The notes: generated from the sequence alone by a model not told the origin. A stretch of DNA of 44,573 nt from Promethearchaeota archaeon (GCA_004524535.1 SDNY01000015.1:1-44573); one strand, 5' to 3'. Counted from the stretch's first letter, positions 16,667 through 25,054 are shown. Program-made: numbers and translations.

Positions 16667-16738
16667 TATAGTTACTTCTCTTTTTTGTACTGGTTAATTT
16701 ATATTTTATAGTTGATATATATCTTATAGTTAATATAC
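16667..16738. promoter_or_regulatory. Repeated TATAGTTR sites between hxlR-like and ZIP genes
   Basis: TATAGTTA occurs at 16667-16674 and 16725-16732, with TATAGTTG at 16707-16714. The last two are embedded in near-identical 14-mers, TTATAGTTGATATA (16706-16719) and TTATAGTTAATATA (16724-16737), 18 bp apart. Their place between divergent regulator and transporter genes fits operators overlapping AT-rich archaeal promoters. In such AT-rich DNA chance similarity is a real alternative. Confidence 0.4.
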
Positions 16739-16792
16739 TTTATTATAAATTAAAATTCTTTTATATCAATCTAAAAAAGAGAAATTGAAGAG

Positions 16793-17557
16793 TTGGTTAT
16801 TATTCTCATCTGGATCATTTTGTTTAGTTTTCTAGGAAGTATTGGAGCAATAATTATAGCTATGTGTTTCATTTCGTTGGGTAAGAATCACCAAGAGAAA
16901 CTTATTCCATGTTTAGTATCGTATGCTACTGGAACGTTGTTAGCCGCAGCCCTATTAGGCATGATTCCTACTGCAATAATAAAATCAGGATATAATTTGA
17001 ATATGGTTTTATCGATTGTCCTCGGGGGTATCTTATTTTTCTTTATTTTAGAGAAATTAGTTATATGGCGCCATTGCCATCAAATAGAATGTGAAGTTAC
17101 GGAATCTGCGGCAGGACCAATTATTATTTTTGGAGACGCTTTTCATAATCTAGTTGATGGCATTGTCATTGCTGCTGCGTTTTTAATTGATTTCACGATT
17201 GGCATTGCCGTAAGTCTTTCTGTAATTGCACATGAACTTCCACAAGAAGTAGGAGATATTGGAATCTTAATTGATAAAAACTATCCAAGAAAAAAAGCAT
17301 TTATATATAATGCTTTATCGGGATCAACAACAATTCCCGCTGCTATTATAGGTTATTTCATATTAGATCAAATTTCTCTCGCAATCCCTTATGTGTTAGC
17401 GATTTCTGCAGCAAGCTTCTTGTATATAGCATTATCTGATTTGACTCCTGAATTACATCGGAAAGTGGGATTTAGGTTTAGCTTTAGGCAAATAATTTTA
17501 ATATTTGCTGGCATCTTGACAATGATATTAATTTTTGCTTTAAAAGAAATGATATAA
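16793..17557 (+). CDS. ZIP-family metal (zinc) transporter
   Basis: This 254-aa membrane protein has about eight spans and both metal-site motifs of the ZIP family: HNLVDG in TM4 and HELPQEVGD in TM5. A His/Cys loop, RHCHQIECE, precedes TM4. ZIP proteins bring Zn or other divalent metals into the cytoplasm. The start is TTG at 16793; no in-frame ATG lies upstream and the first internal Met would remove TM1. The divergent Cys-rich HxlR gene is a likely regulator. Confidence 0.9.
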   Translation: MVIILIWIILFSFLGSIGAIIIAMCFISLGKNHQEKLIPCLVSYATGTLLAAALLGMIPTAIIKSGYNLNMVLSIVLGGILFFFILEKLVIWRHCHQIECEVTESAAGPIIIFGDAFHNLVDGIVIAAAFLIDFTIGIAVSLSVIAHELPQEVGDIGILIDKNYPRKKAFIYNALSGSTTIPAAIIGYFILDQISLAIPYVLAISAASFLYIALSDLTPELHRKVGFRFSFRQIILIFAGILTMILIFALKEMI

Positions 17558-17599
17558 TAAACTAGATTATGATTCCCTTAATACTTGAAAATTTTTGTT

Positions 17600-17884
17600 A
17601 TGAAAAAGATAACTATTTATGATTATAGAAGGGGAAAAGATGAACACCATGCTTTAACCGCAGAAATAAATGAGAAGGGGGATTTAGTATTTAGCGGTTA
17701 TGACTGCGGCGAATATCTTAAAGATTTATATGGAGATTTTGATTATGAATATTGGTTAACTATTAAAGCGGAAGATATCTCCACCATTTTATTAAATTTG
17801 ATTAAAGAACAGTTTAAAACAGATGTTGAGTTTAAGCAATGGTTAGAAAAAAATGACATTCCCTATGATACGATGAGTTTTTGA
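17600..17884 (+). CDS. Small acidic protein of unknown function
   Basis: This protein is 94 aa from ATG at 17600; the ORF-track TTG at 17585 would add only KIFV-type residues and has no ribosome site. Visible features are an N-terminal KKITIYDYRR strand, SGYDCGEYLKDLYGDFDYEYWLTI, and a helical C terminus with LIKEQFKTDVEFKQWLEKNDIPY. The 'G.D.G......G..DYEY..T' pattern recalls small uncharacterised bacterial and archaeal proteins, but I cannot name a family. It follows the ZIP gene by 42 nt and could share its transcript. Confidence 0.6.
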   Translation: MKKITIYDYRRGKDEHHALTAEINEKGDLVFSGYDCGEYLKDLYGDFDYEYWLTIKAEDISTILLNLIKEQFKTDVEFKQWLEKNDIPYDTMSF

Positions 17885-17935
17885 ATATTCTCATATTGAC
17901 ATATATACAGTCATTTTTTAAGATTTATATTTCCG

Positions 17936-18919
17936 TCATAATTTTTTACTTGGCTTAGCACTAGGATTAAAGGTTCCCGTGGCAGTCATTATAGTATTTC
18001 TCTTTGCTTTATTCGTTGTACCCACATAAATCAGATGCCATGTTTTGTCAATCCGGATCATGGTCGGTTCAGCTGCTTCTTCATCATCTGGTAGCTCCAA
18101 AGTATTTTCAGGAAAGATTTCACGACTTTCCCGAGTAAGAGTCTTGCCATCACCCGCAAGAAATATTTCAAAGAGTTTCACTATTCTAGCTTTTCCTCCA
18201 GATGCTCGATTACCTCCAGCTGAAATAAGAATATATTCATCATCTCCAATCTTTTCAACCGCATTTGGATTGATCTCATGCCAGATCATTATTAGATTCT
18301 TATCTTTCATGGCAAAACCCTCTCTTGGCGTGAAAATATGGAGCTTGTCCCACTTTTTTGCATCATTTGAACCCCACATAGCAGAGTGATAATTGTCTCC
18401 GCCGCCATGTAGCGAATAACCGATGTATTTATATTCCACCCTATGAAAAGGATTGGGTGCCCAGCGAAAATAACCCGTATGCCCACCATTCCCTCTGGCT
18501 TTAAGGATAACAGAATCATTACGACCTTTTATCCGTTCGAAATTTATTCCATCTGGAGAGGTTGCCAGCAGAGTCGGCTGCAGTCCCAGCCTACTACTGT
18601 GATGATATGTCATATAAACCAGTCCATCGATAATATTTACATGTGGAGTTTCAGTATGATGTTTTCCCTGTATCCTGTCTACGAAAATGGGATTATTCTT
18701 TGGTTTATCAACCAAATAATCGAAATCACCATCCACTCTAGCTTGGTTATATGATTTCCAATTCTCACCTTCTGAAGGTATTCCATTACAGAGATAAAGC
18801 CATATCCCGCCTCGACCTCTGTGATGGTCAGTTGAGAAATAAAGAGCATAGTCAAAGGGAAAATCCTTTAAACCATTCATTGGGACTAAACAAGGGTAAT
18901 AGGGTCCTGAACCTGGCAT
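17936..18919 (-). CDS. Five-bladed beta-propeller protein, GH43-like
   Basis: This 327-aa protein looks like a glycoside-hydrolase-type beta-propeller (GH43/GH62/GH32-like): repeated strand patterns, YALYFSTDHHRGRGGIWLYL, HTETPHVNIIDGLVYMTYHH, TLLATSPDGINFERI and a late AAEPTMIRIDKTWHLIYVG. GH43 enzymes use two acids and an Asp; I cannot assign them here. No signal peptide is seen. Base composition is clearly richer in G+C than the neighbours, suggesting horizontal acquisition. The reading frame stays open for 24 codons upstream of this ATG, back to the TAG ending the next gene, so the N terminus is uncertain. Confidence 0.7.
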   Translation of the reverse strand: MPGSGPYYPCLVPMNGLKDFPFDYALYFSTDHHRGRGGIWLYLCNGIPSEGENWKSYNQARVDGDFDYLVDKPKNNPIFVDRIQGKHHTETPHVNIIDGLVYMTYHHSSRLGLQPTLLATSPDGINFERIKGRNDSVILKARGNGGHTGYFRWAPNPFHRVEYKYIGYSLHGGGDNYHSAMWGSNDAKKWDKLHIFTPREGFAMKDKNLIMIWHEINPNAVEKIGDDEYILISAGGNRASGGKARIVKLFEIFLAGDGKTLTRESREIFPENTLELPDDEEAAEPTMIRIDKTWHLIYVGTTNKAKRNTIMTATGTFNPSAKPSKKL

Positions 18920-18991
18920 ATTCAGGGGTTTTTCAAATAATACTCCCTTTTTCTTAAACTCAAAAAAGTTTTTAGATATAGTATCGCGCCT
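18920..18991 (-). other. Open in-frame extension upstream of the propeller gene
   Basis: Between the TAG of the 99-aa gene and ATG at 18919 the same frame reads 24 sense codons (NFFEFKKKGVLFEKPLN) that run smoothly into MPGSGPYYPC. There is no ATG, GTG or TTG among them. This looks like the protein's true N terminus having lost its start codon, or spacer that happens to be open. Confidence 0.4.
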
Positions 18992-19291
18992 CTAATCGAG
19001 ATGATTAATAAAATACTTATACTCAAGATTCATGTCCATAAATCTTTTCTTAAATTTTGCTCCATCTACTTTCTCTTTAAACTTTTCGTTCACTTCTAGT
19101 TTCTTAGGTTTAAAAACTTTCGTTACTGATGCTATGAGCACGTTATCATCCATAATGTCAACTTTGAATTCCCATTTGGAACCTATTTCATTTTCTTCAA
19201 ATTTCATAGGAGCAATTCCTTGTACCAGAACATAATCCTTCTTAAAATTGCGATCAAGGCTTATATCAGGATCCTGTATAAATTTCGCCAA
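18992..19291 (-). CDS. Hypothetical 99-aa protein
   Basis: I do not recognise this protein. It is 99 aa, Lys-rich, with alternating strands (KWEFKVDIMDDNVLIASVTKVF) followed by helices (NEKFKEKVDGAKFKKRFMDMNLEYKYF). There is no signal peptide or membrane span. Composition resembles the host rather than the GC-richer neighbour. Its TAG stop is in frame with the propeller gene 72 nt downstream, so a promoter upstream may serve both. Confidence 0.55.
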   Translation of the reverse strand: MAKFIQDPDISLDRNFKKDYVLVQGIAPMKFEENEIGSKWEFKVDIMDDNVLIASVTKVFKPKKLEVNEKFKEKVDGAKFKKRFMDMNLEYKYFINHLD

Positions 19292-19374
19292 ATTTTTTCC
19301 TCTTTTTCCTTTTATTAAATTAATTTTTGATATTAATTATATTAGAAATATAATAAAAAAACATTTTTTTTTTT

Positions 19375-20001
19375 TTATATAATTCCTAATCCAATAAGTA
19401 GAAATAAAGGTATTAGGGTAATCATAGCAAGTAACAATAAAACTTTCCTTTTTTTATTAATATCTTCAATATCATATACCCAGTATGCTATTAGAAAAAA
19501 GCTAAAATAACCAAAGATGACTAATGGACAACTCGCACTCCACCACCAATAGTCCCATGTTAAAGCTCCAATAAGATTTAGACAAATTTCAAAAACCAAA
19601 CTTATTACTGCAAAGATTCCCGCCATAAGGATTCGATTATTTAAACCGAAAAATTTTTTCTCTTTATCCTCGGGAAGAAACTTCGATGTCGCAAGTCCAA
19701 TTAGACAAAACATAAATAATAACTCAATATTTAGCCCGATAAGGAACAAATATGCTGTTCCACCAGGTGCCGCCCAGAGAGGGGCATGCTGTGTTGCAAC
19801 AAAGAATATAGAATTGATAACTTCAGCAAATGTGTTTAACATCAAATAAGTTAACCCAGCAGCGATTCCATTCCAATTCTTCTTTTCATATTCACTAGCA
19901 TAGATATAGAAGACAATTAGGAAAATTGCAATAATATACCATTGAAAATTAGAAAAATCTCTAAGAATTGCTAATGCTTGCTTTGTATTTGATGTAACCA
20001 T
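19375..20001 (-). CDS. Multi-pass membrane protein of unknown function
   Basis: This 208-aa protein has about six hydrophobic spans: WYIIAIFLIVFYIYAS, GLTYLMLNTFAEVINSIFFV, AYLFLIGLNIELLFMFCLIGLA, ILMAGIFAVISLVFEICLNLI, CPLVIFGYFSFFLIAYWV and LLLLAMITLIPLFLLIGLG. A Trp cluster, DYWWWSA, lies between spans 4 and 5. I cannot assign a family. It is flanked by a 525-nt gene-free region upstream. Confidence 0.6.
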   Translation of the reverse strand: MVTSNTKQALAILRDFSNFQWYIIAIFLIVFYIYASEYEKKNWNGIAAGLTYLMLNTFAEVINSIFFVATQHAPLWAAPGGTAYLFLIGLNIELLFMFCLIGLATSKFLPEDKEKKFFGLNNRILMAGIFAVISLVFEICLNLIGALTWDYWWWSASCPLVIFGYFSFFLIAYWVYDIEDINKKRKVLLLLAMITLIPLFLLIGLGII

Positions 20002-20526
20002 GGTATATTAAAAATAAAATCTAATAATAAATTTTTTATTTTTTAAAATTAGCTTTATTTTCGAGGATACACACTTTATTGTTAAATTTGATTTTGATTC
20101 TTTCCGGTATTCTATTAGCTGTACAATAATCACTCTCAATTTATTATTTTAAAAATTAAAAATATTATTTAATTTCTTATCTGAAAGATAACATGGATTT
20201 ATTTTTAATAAAAACATTAATCAAGACTTCTTTCTTTAGAAATCTCCAAATTTTATCATTATCATATTATACATTAGAGTAAAAGCTTAAATATTTGGAA
20301 ATTAATAGATTATTTAAAGCCATTAGAATTTCTATAAATTCTTGTGATATTTATAGAAAAAATGTAAATTAAAGTGATACTTAATAAAGATTAGTAAGAA
20401 AAAAAAAAAATTTATAAAAGGAAAACAACCAATATTAAACTAATCTCATTAGATATTAAAATAGGAAAATTGAAATTTATAAAATCACTACAACTATAAC
20501 TGATAGAAAAATATGAGGAAGTTTAT
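20002..20526. other. Gene-free AT-rich region with an inverted repeat
   Basis: These 525 nt hold no convincing ORF and nothing resembling a tRNA. One perfect inverted repeat is present: TTTCTATAAAT (20329-20339) and ATTTATAGAAA (20349-20359) with a 9-nt spacer. A run of A residues near 20401 precedes AATTTATAAAAGG, a plausible TATA element for the gene at 20527. The region must also carry the promoter of the leftward membrane protein. Confidence 0.4.
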
Positions 20527-20730
20527 ATGCAAATAACAAAAAAAAAGTTAAAAGAAGAAATTCTCAAAGTTCTAGCAGAGGTAGCTGATGATTTAAAAAA
20601 AGCACCCGATATGGAAGGTTTTATGAACAATTATAAAGATGCAATAAAAAAAAATGAAGAACTTGATGAAAAAATAAAACAGACTCAATTAATTAGCGAT
20701 CAGTTTTTGCTTCGTCGTTTTACAATTTAG
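20527..20730 (+). CDS. Small coiled-coil protein beside a cysteine protease
   Basis: This 67-aa protein is almost entirely charged helix: KKKLKEEILKVLAEVADDLKKA, then YKDAIKKNEELDEKIKQTQ. No membrane span or known domain is visible. It ends 14 nt before the 519-aa protease-like gene, so the two are very probably one operon. Small helical neighbours of this sort often act as inhibitors, chaperones or targeting adaptors for a partner enzyme; here that is inference from position only. A TTTATAAAAGG element lies about 110 nt upstream. Confidence 0.6.
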   Translation: MQITKKKLKEEILKVLAEVADDLKKAPDMEGFMNNYKDAIKKNEELDEKIKQTQLISDQFLLRRFTI

Positions 20731-20744
20731 TTTTTTAAGGAAAT

Positions 20745-22304
20745 ATGGACCAAATTGCTAATCCAGATTCGTTTTTTAAAATTTTTAATTTTGAGAATTA
20801 TTCTGAAGTTTTAAAATTTGAATCCTTAACTTATGATGATTTAACAAATAACTCGAACATTAAAAACATTTATACATTTTTAGAAAATCAAAATTGTAAA
20901 GAAATTATTATCGAAGCCCATTACAATGATAAATTCTATCTAGATGATTATTTGCATTTTTATGGTTCCTGTTTTCAATCGTATAAACGATTTTGTAAAA
21001 GATTGCATTTTTTCACAGCATCAGTGAAAAATTTAATTATTGAAATTATTGATAATTACGAGGAGGATAATACAGAAAAACTAAACGAACTCCAGAATAA
21101 TTATTTAGGATTCCTGATAGTAAGACCTTTAAACACAATAATTGGAAGAACTGCTATTACATTTTCATCCGCGAATAATAATATAGATATAGGACATAGA
21201 TCTAATTTTGCCCATATTTTTACACTAAAGACTTATAATGTTAACCTCTTAGGCATTCCACTTGTTGTAAAGAGTCTAGGATTTCAAGAACAAGATCAGA
21301 CTATTTCTGCATGTGCCACTAGTGCTTTATGGACTATTTTAGAGAAAACAAATCCAAGGTTTGGCTATTATACTCCAACACCTTATGAAATCACTCAAAA
21401 AGCAAGTGAATTTATTTCTATTTCTCGAGCAATCCCATCTTCTGGTTTAACGGGGATGCAAGTAATGAATTCAATAAAAAAATTTGGGCTTGAAGCAGAA
21501 TTTATGTCTATCTCTGAGGAGAATACATTAGGTATAAAGATTGATAGAAATGCGGTCCTTTCTTTATGCTATGCTTATTTAAAAGGAGGATTTCCATTAT
21601 TTTTAGCATTAAAAATAAACGATTCAGATTATCATGCTACTGCTATATTAGGTTATCATCTCAAGGATGTTATCCCTCCAAATCAGGATTTTAATACAAT
21701 TGCCAATCGTATTGATTGTTTTTTTGTTCATGATGACATTGTTGGGCCATTCACTCGTTATTATGTAAAAGATGATCTATCTCTTTATTTAAATAAGGAA
21801 GAATCTCATCATAATTATGTAAAAGTAGATCCCCTGTATATAGTTATACCAGTATATCATAAAGTAAGATATCCCTATAGTAAAGTATATTCAATTCTAG
21901 GTAAGCTAATGAGAATGATGAATATGATTGATCGTGATAAAAAATATTCCCTTGAATGGGATTGCTATTTAACAACCGTTAATCAATATAAAAAATCTCT
22001 TATTAGCCCATCTTTTATAATAGATGAAAAATTAAAAAGAGATTTATTATTTAAATCATTTCCTCGATTTTTTTGGAAATGTACTCTTTTTATAAATAAA
22101 ATTGTTGCTCAAATTGAGCTGTTAGTAGATGCAACGGAAGGTCCCAACTCAATGCCCTTTTTTAAAATGTACCCTATAAATGATAATATATATTGGCAAA
22201 AAATTAAAACATTCATAAATGAGGCTGAAAACCATACTTTAATCCAATATTTGAAATCTCCTAGATTAGTTCAATTTCTTCAAGATGAAATTAATAAATT
22301 TTAA
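20745..22304 (+). CDS. Papain/C39-like cysteine peptidase family protein
   Basis: This 519-aa protein has the order of a papain-fold peptidase: QDQTISACATSALW with Gln185 and Cys190 (oxyanion Gln and nucleophile), DYHATAILGYH with His297, and FVHDDIVGPF with Asp330/331. The spacing fits C39-type Cys-His-Asp triads. An N-terminal domain (1-170) contains NYLGFLIVRPLNTIIGRTAI and a C-terminal helical domain follows residue 345. There is no signal peptide, so it should act in the cytosol. Whether it cleaves peptides or is a transferase or inactive relative is unknown. It is paired with the small coiled-coil gene. Confidence 0.65.
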   Translation: MDQIANPDSFFKIFNFENYSEVLKFESLTYDDLTNNSNIKNIYTFLENQNCKEIIIEAHYNDKFYLDDYLHFYGSCFQSYKRFCKRLHFFTASVKNLIIEIIDNYEEDNTEKLNELQNNYLGFLIVRPLNTIIGRTAITFSSANNNIDIGHRSNFAHIFTLKTYNVNLLGIPLVVKSLGFQEQDQTISACATSALWTILEKTNPRFGYYTPTPYEITQKASEFISISRAIPSSGLTGMQVMNSIKKFGLEAEFMSISEENTLGIKIDRNAVLSLCYAYLKGGFPLFLALKINDSDYHATAILGYHLKDVIPPNQDFNTIANRIDCFFVHDDIVGPFTRYYVKDDLSLYLNKEESHHNYVKVDPLYIVIPVYHKVRYPYSKVYSILGKLMRMMNMIDRDKKYSLEWDCYLTTVNQYKKSLISPSFIIDEKLKRDLLFKSFPRFFWKCTLFINKIVAQIELLVDATEGPNSMPFFKMYPINDNIYWQKIKTFINEAENHTLIQYLKSPRLVQFLQDEINKF

Positions 22305-22401
22305 ATTATAGATATTGAAAGATTTATATTTCAATTTCAAAAATTATAATAATTTTTTAAAAAAACAATAAATATTTTTATTAAAAACCTTAATCACATT
22401 A

Positions 22402-23082
22402 ATGAGTCAATTTTTTACACTATATACATATACACCTTGGGATGGCCTTAAAACAAACGAATTGTCTCAAGTTAGATTATTATCATTGAAAAGTATACTT
22501 AAAAGTTTCCCAGTAATAGAAAAAGAATTTTTCGACGATTTAAAATCAAAAATTAATGATTACGTTCATTATTCAATTACATCATGTATTAGAAGGATTG
22601 TTGGACCAAATAATGAAGATTACGATATTTCAAGTTTTAACTTTATTTGGGCATTGGACGACCAAAATCGGATGTATCAATTTTTATTTCAAAATATTAA
22701 GAAAAAGGACAATTTACAATCAATTTTAGTCGCACTAGCGCCCCCAGAACTGGGAAAATTATTTTCTGAATATAAGGAAGAAATTATTCACCGTATTTTT
22801 TCTCTCTTAAATAAACCTTCAAAAATTAAATTTTTAATGATTCTAATTCATAAGGGAAAATCCTTAGCTCAAGAGCACCAAACACTCCAGTATTATAAAG
22901 AAAATATGGAAAAATTTAAATTTATTAATAAATTAGAAAATATGCCCAATATTCGAGGGCAGTGGTACCCGAGTTATCACCCACGCTGTCCAGTGTGTAA
23001 TACTTATATGACGGAATTAGATGGATACAAAGTGGGTCTTGGGAGGCTTATCTGTCCTAAATGTGGTTTTGAAAAAGAATAA
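22402..23082 (+). CDS. Orphan protein with C-terminal zinc ribbon
   Basis: This 226-aa protein is not recognised as a family. The first 190 residues are mainly helical (LKSILKSFPVIEKEFFDDLKSKI and KPSKIKFLMILIHKGKSLAQ). The last 35 form a zinc ribbon with HPRCPVCNTYM and GRLICPKCG. Such ends often bind nucleic acid or protein partners. It starts 97 nt after the protease-like gene and ends 28 nt before the thioesterase. A short partial copy of the ribbon occurs near 23600. Confidence 0.6.
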   Translation: MSQFFTLYTYTPWDGLKTNELSQVRLLSLKSILKSFPVIEKEFFDDLKSKINDYVHYSITSCIRRIVGPNNEDYDISSFNFIWALDDQNRMYQFLFQNIKKKDNLQSILVALAPPELGKLFSEYKEEIIHRIFSLLNKPSKIKFLMILIHKGKSLAQEHQTLQYYKENMEKFKFINKLENMPNIRGQWYPSYHPRCPVCNTYMTELDGYKVGLGRLICPKCGFEKE

Positions 23083-23110
23083 TAGTATTTTTAAGATTTA
23101 TGAGGATATC

Positions 23111-23560
23111 ATGATAGCCAAGGAAGAGAATGAAAAATTAATAATTGAAAAATTAATGGGTATCGAGGACTTTCACGAACTAGCGGTTCGAGTTGATGAC
23201 ACTGATCTAATGAGCATTGTACATGCGAATAAATATCTAAACTATTTTGACGATGGATTTATAAGTTTTACATCAAAGATGGGAAAAAATTGTGGAGTTC
23301 TCTATAAACAGGGAATCGTATTTCCTGTAAGAAAAATAGAAGTGGAATATATTAATTCTGCTACATTTGGGGATAATATTTTAATTCATACACGCGTGAT
23401 TAATGTTGGAAATACATCTATGACACTTGCGATGGATTGTTACAAAAACACAAAATCAAAAGATACTTTATTGGTTAAGGGAATAATAGTTCGTTTAATT
23501 ATGGACTTAAAGGAGAATAAGTTGATTAGAATTACAGATTTTTTCAGAGATATAATTTAA
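23111..23560 (+). CDS. Hotdog-fold acyl-CoA thioesterase (YbgC/4HBT-like)
   Basis: This protein is 149 aa from ATG at 23111, which has GAGG just upstream; the ORF-track start at 23021 overlaps the preceding gene and adds zinc-ribbon shadow. VRVDDTDLMSIVHANKYLNYFDD matches the 4HBT signature with the catalytic Asp, followed by the beta sheet (RKIEVEYINSATFGDNILIHTRV). These enzymes hydrolyse acyl-CoA thioesters. Chain-length specificity cannot be read. Length is normal for the family. Confidence 0.85.
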   Translation: MIAKEENEKLIIEKLMGIEDFHELAVRVDDTDLMSIVHANKYLNYFDDGFISFTSKMGKNCGVLYKQGIVFPVRKIEVEYINSATFGDNILIHTRVINVGNTSMTLAMDCYKNTKSKDTLLVKGIIVRLIMDLKENKLIRITDFFRDII

Positions 23561-23625
23561 TATTTCAAGCAGCAAATTTAAAATTTAAAAACCTTTTGAA
23601 CCACGATGTCCTATCTGTAATGAAT

Positions 23626-24834
23626 TTATGAATTCGATTTAATCCTCTTTATTTTCGTCTTAAATATATTACCAAAATAGATCTTTTTAAGGGTTTTGAT
23701 TGATTTCGGGGATGACTTTCTCTTTTTCTTCTCAACCATTAAAGTTAAAATCATACTTATAACACCTATTAGAGTCTTTAACGCAACTCTACCCTTATAT
23801 CTTTTATAGAGCATTCTAAGAATAAGACCCATAATGACGTAAATCGGTATAAAAAAGAACCAAAAAGTTATCAAGTTTAATCGCTGATGTAATGGAATGA
23901 AATATGTTAGATAATGGGCTAAGTAGATTGTTAAAGAATAATAAGAGAAATAGAATAGAAATCGATAACTTTTTTCAAATTTAATCTTTTCTTCAAGATA
24001 TATACCAGTTGAGAATAATACTAGTTGTACTCCACAAGAAGAAATTGCCCAAAAGAAATTCGTGGGGTGAATTAAAACCTTTACATCATAATTTGGATGC
24101 CAGAACCACATTCCAAAGATTATAAGAATTGATCCTATAGCTAATAAAGGTATAAAAAGTTTATTTTTGAGTTCCCTCTTCCTTTCAATTGGATTTTCCG
24201 TATTACTTATTTCTAATAATATATCTCCCACAACAGTTCCATAGAGAAGAAATGGAAAAAATCCTAATATTACATCTTGATCGGGAGAATGATAAAAAAC
24301 ATGATACAAGAATCCAAAAAAATTTGGCTGTCCATCATATACGGTTAAGAATGAGAATAATAAAGAATTTACAATCCATACAGCTCCTGAAACACAGATT
24401 CTCGTAATTTTTGAAGTATTTAATAATGGAACTACAAGTAATAAAGATACACCTATTGTTAACAAAACAAACCATGTCCAAATATATAATGGATTCATTA
24501 AAGCTATGGCGATGCACGTATTGAAGATTAAAGCGATTAAAATTATTAAAAACGCACGGAAGATAAAATTATTCTTTACCATTTGTACTGTATAGTTATC
24601 TAATTTTTCCGCCATAATTATTCCTTTTCTATATGAGATAATACCACTTATTCCTGAAATAAATAAAAATCCTGCTGCCCCTATCCATGAAAAAAGAAAA
24701 ACTATTAAATACCAAAACCAACGGCCATCTGGCTGAATCCACCAGTCCATAAGATGTCCACCAATCATATAGAAAATGGCAAATCCGCGGAATATATCAA
24801 TGGTCTTGAATCTTTTATTCTCCATAGAAATCAT
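23626..24834 (-). CDS. DUF1624/HGSNAT-like membrane acyltransferase
   Basis: This 402-aa protein has about ten membrane spans and the N-terminal signature RFKTIDIFRGFAIFYMIGGHLMD, as in DUF1624 and heparan-alpha-glucosaminide N-acetyltransferase-like proteins, with the histidine in TM1 that carries the acetyl group. These transfer acyl groups from cytosolic CoA to sugars across the membrane. The C terminus is strongly basic (EKKKRKSSPKS). ATG at 24834 or the Met three codons later could be the start. A role in surface-glycan modification is inference. Confidence 0.75.
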   Translation of the reverse strand: MISMENKRFKTIDIFRGFAIFYMIGGHLMDWWIQPDGRWFWYLIVFLFSWIGAAGFLFISGISGIISYRKGIIMAEKLDNYTVQMVKNNFIFRAFLIILIALIFNTCIAIALMNPLYIWTWFVLLTIGVSLLLVVPLLNTSKITRICVSGAVWIVNSLLFSFLTVYDGQPNFFGFLYHVFYHSPDQDVILGFFPFLLYGTVVGDILLEISNTENPIERKRELKNKLFIPLLAIGSILIIFGMWFWHPNYDVKVLIHPTNFFWAISSCGVQLVLFSTGIYLEEKIKFEKSYRFLFYFSYYSLTIYLAHYLTYFIPLHQRLNLITFWFFFIPIYVIMGLILRMLYKRYKGRVALKTLIGVISMILTLMVEKKKRKSSPKSIKTLKKIYFGNIFKTKIKRIKSNS

Positions 24835-25054
24835 TTAAATTTAGTCATTAAAAAATATAAAAGAAATGATAATTAATAGAAAAAAGATCTATTAATATTA
24901 TGTTTATCTATTCCAAAAAAGAAAAAATCCTCCTCATCTAGGAAATTTTTTAAAAGTAGTAATAAGAATTTTTATAAAATAATATGATATTATAACTTAT
25001 ATAGAGAATATAAATCATAATAATAAACGCAATTACATTAAAGAGATTAACTAA

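Noticed and set aside
18045-18754. Plus-strand ORFs within the propeller gene (18045-18389, 18443-18754)
   Set aside because: The minus-strand frame carries a coherent propeller pattern; the plus-strand products have none and arise from the lower stop-codon density of the G+C-richer DNA.
18989-18994. Pyrrolysine read-through of TAG joining the 99-aa and propeller genes
   Set aside because: TAG ends several other genes here (psmA, ecfT, cgi121, herA, the fusion gene), so general read-through is unlikely; the two parts also differ in composition.
23021-23110. Upstream start for the thioesterase ORF
   Set aside because: These 30 codons overlap the zinc ribbon of the preceding gene in another frame, while ATG 23111 has a ribosome site and gives the normal family length.
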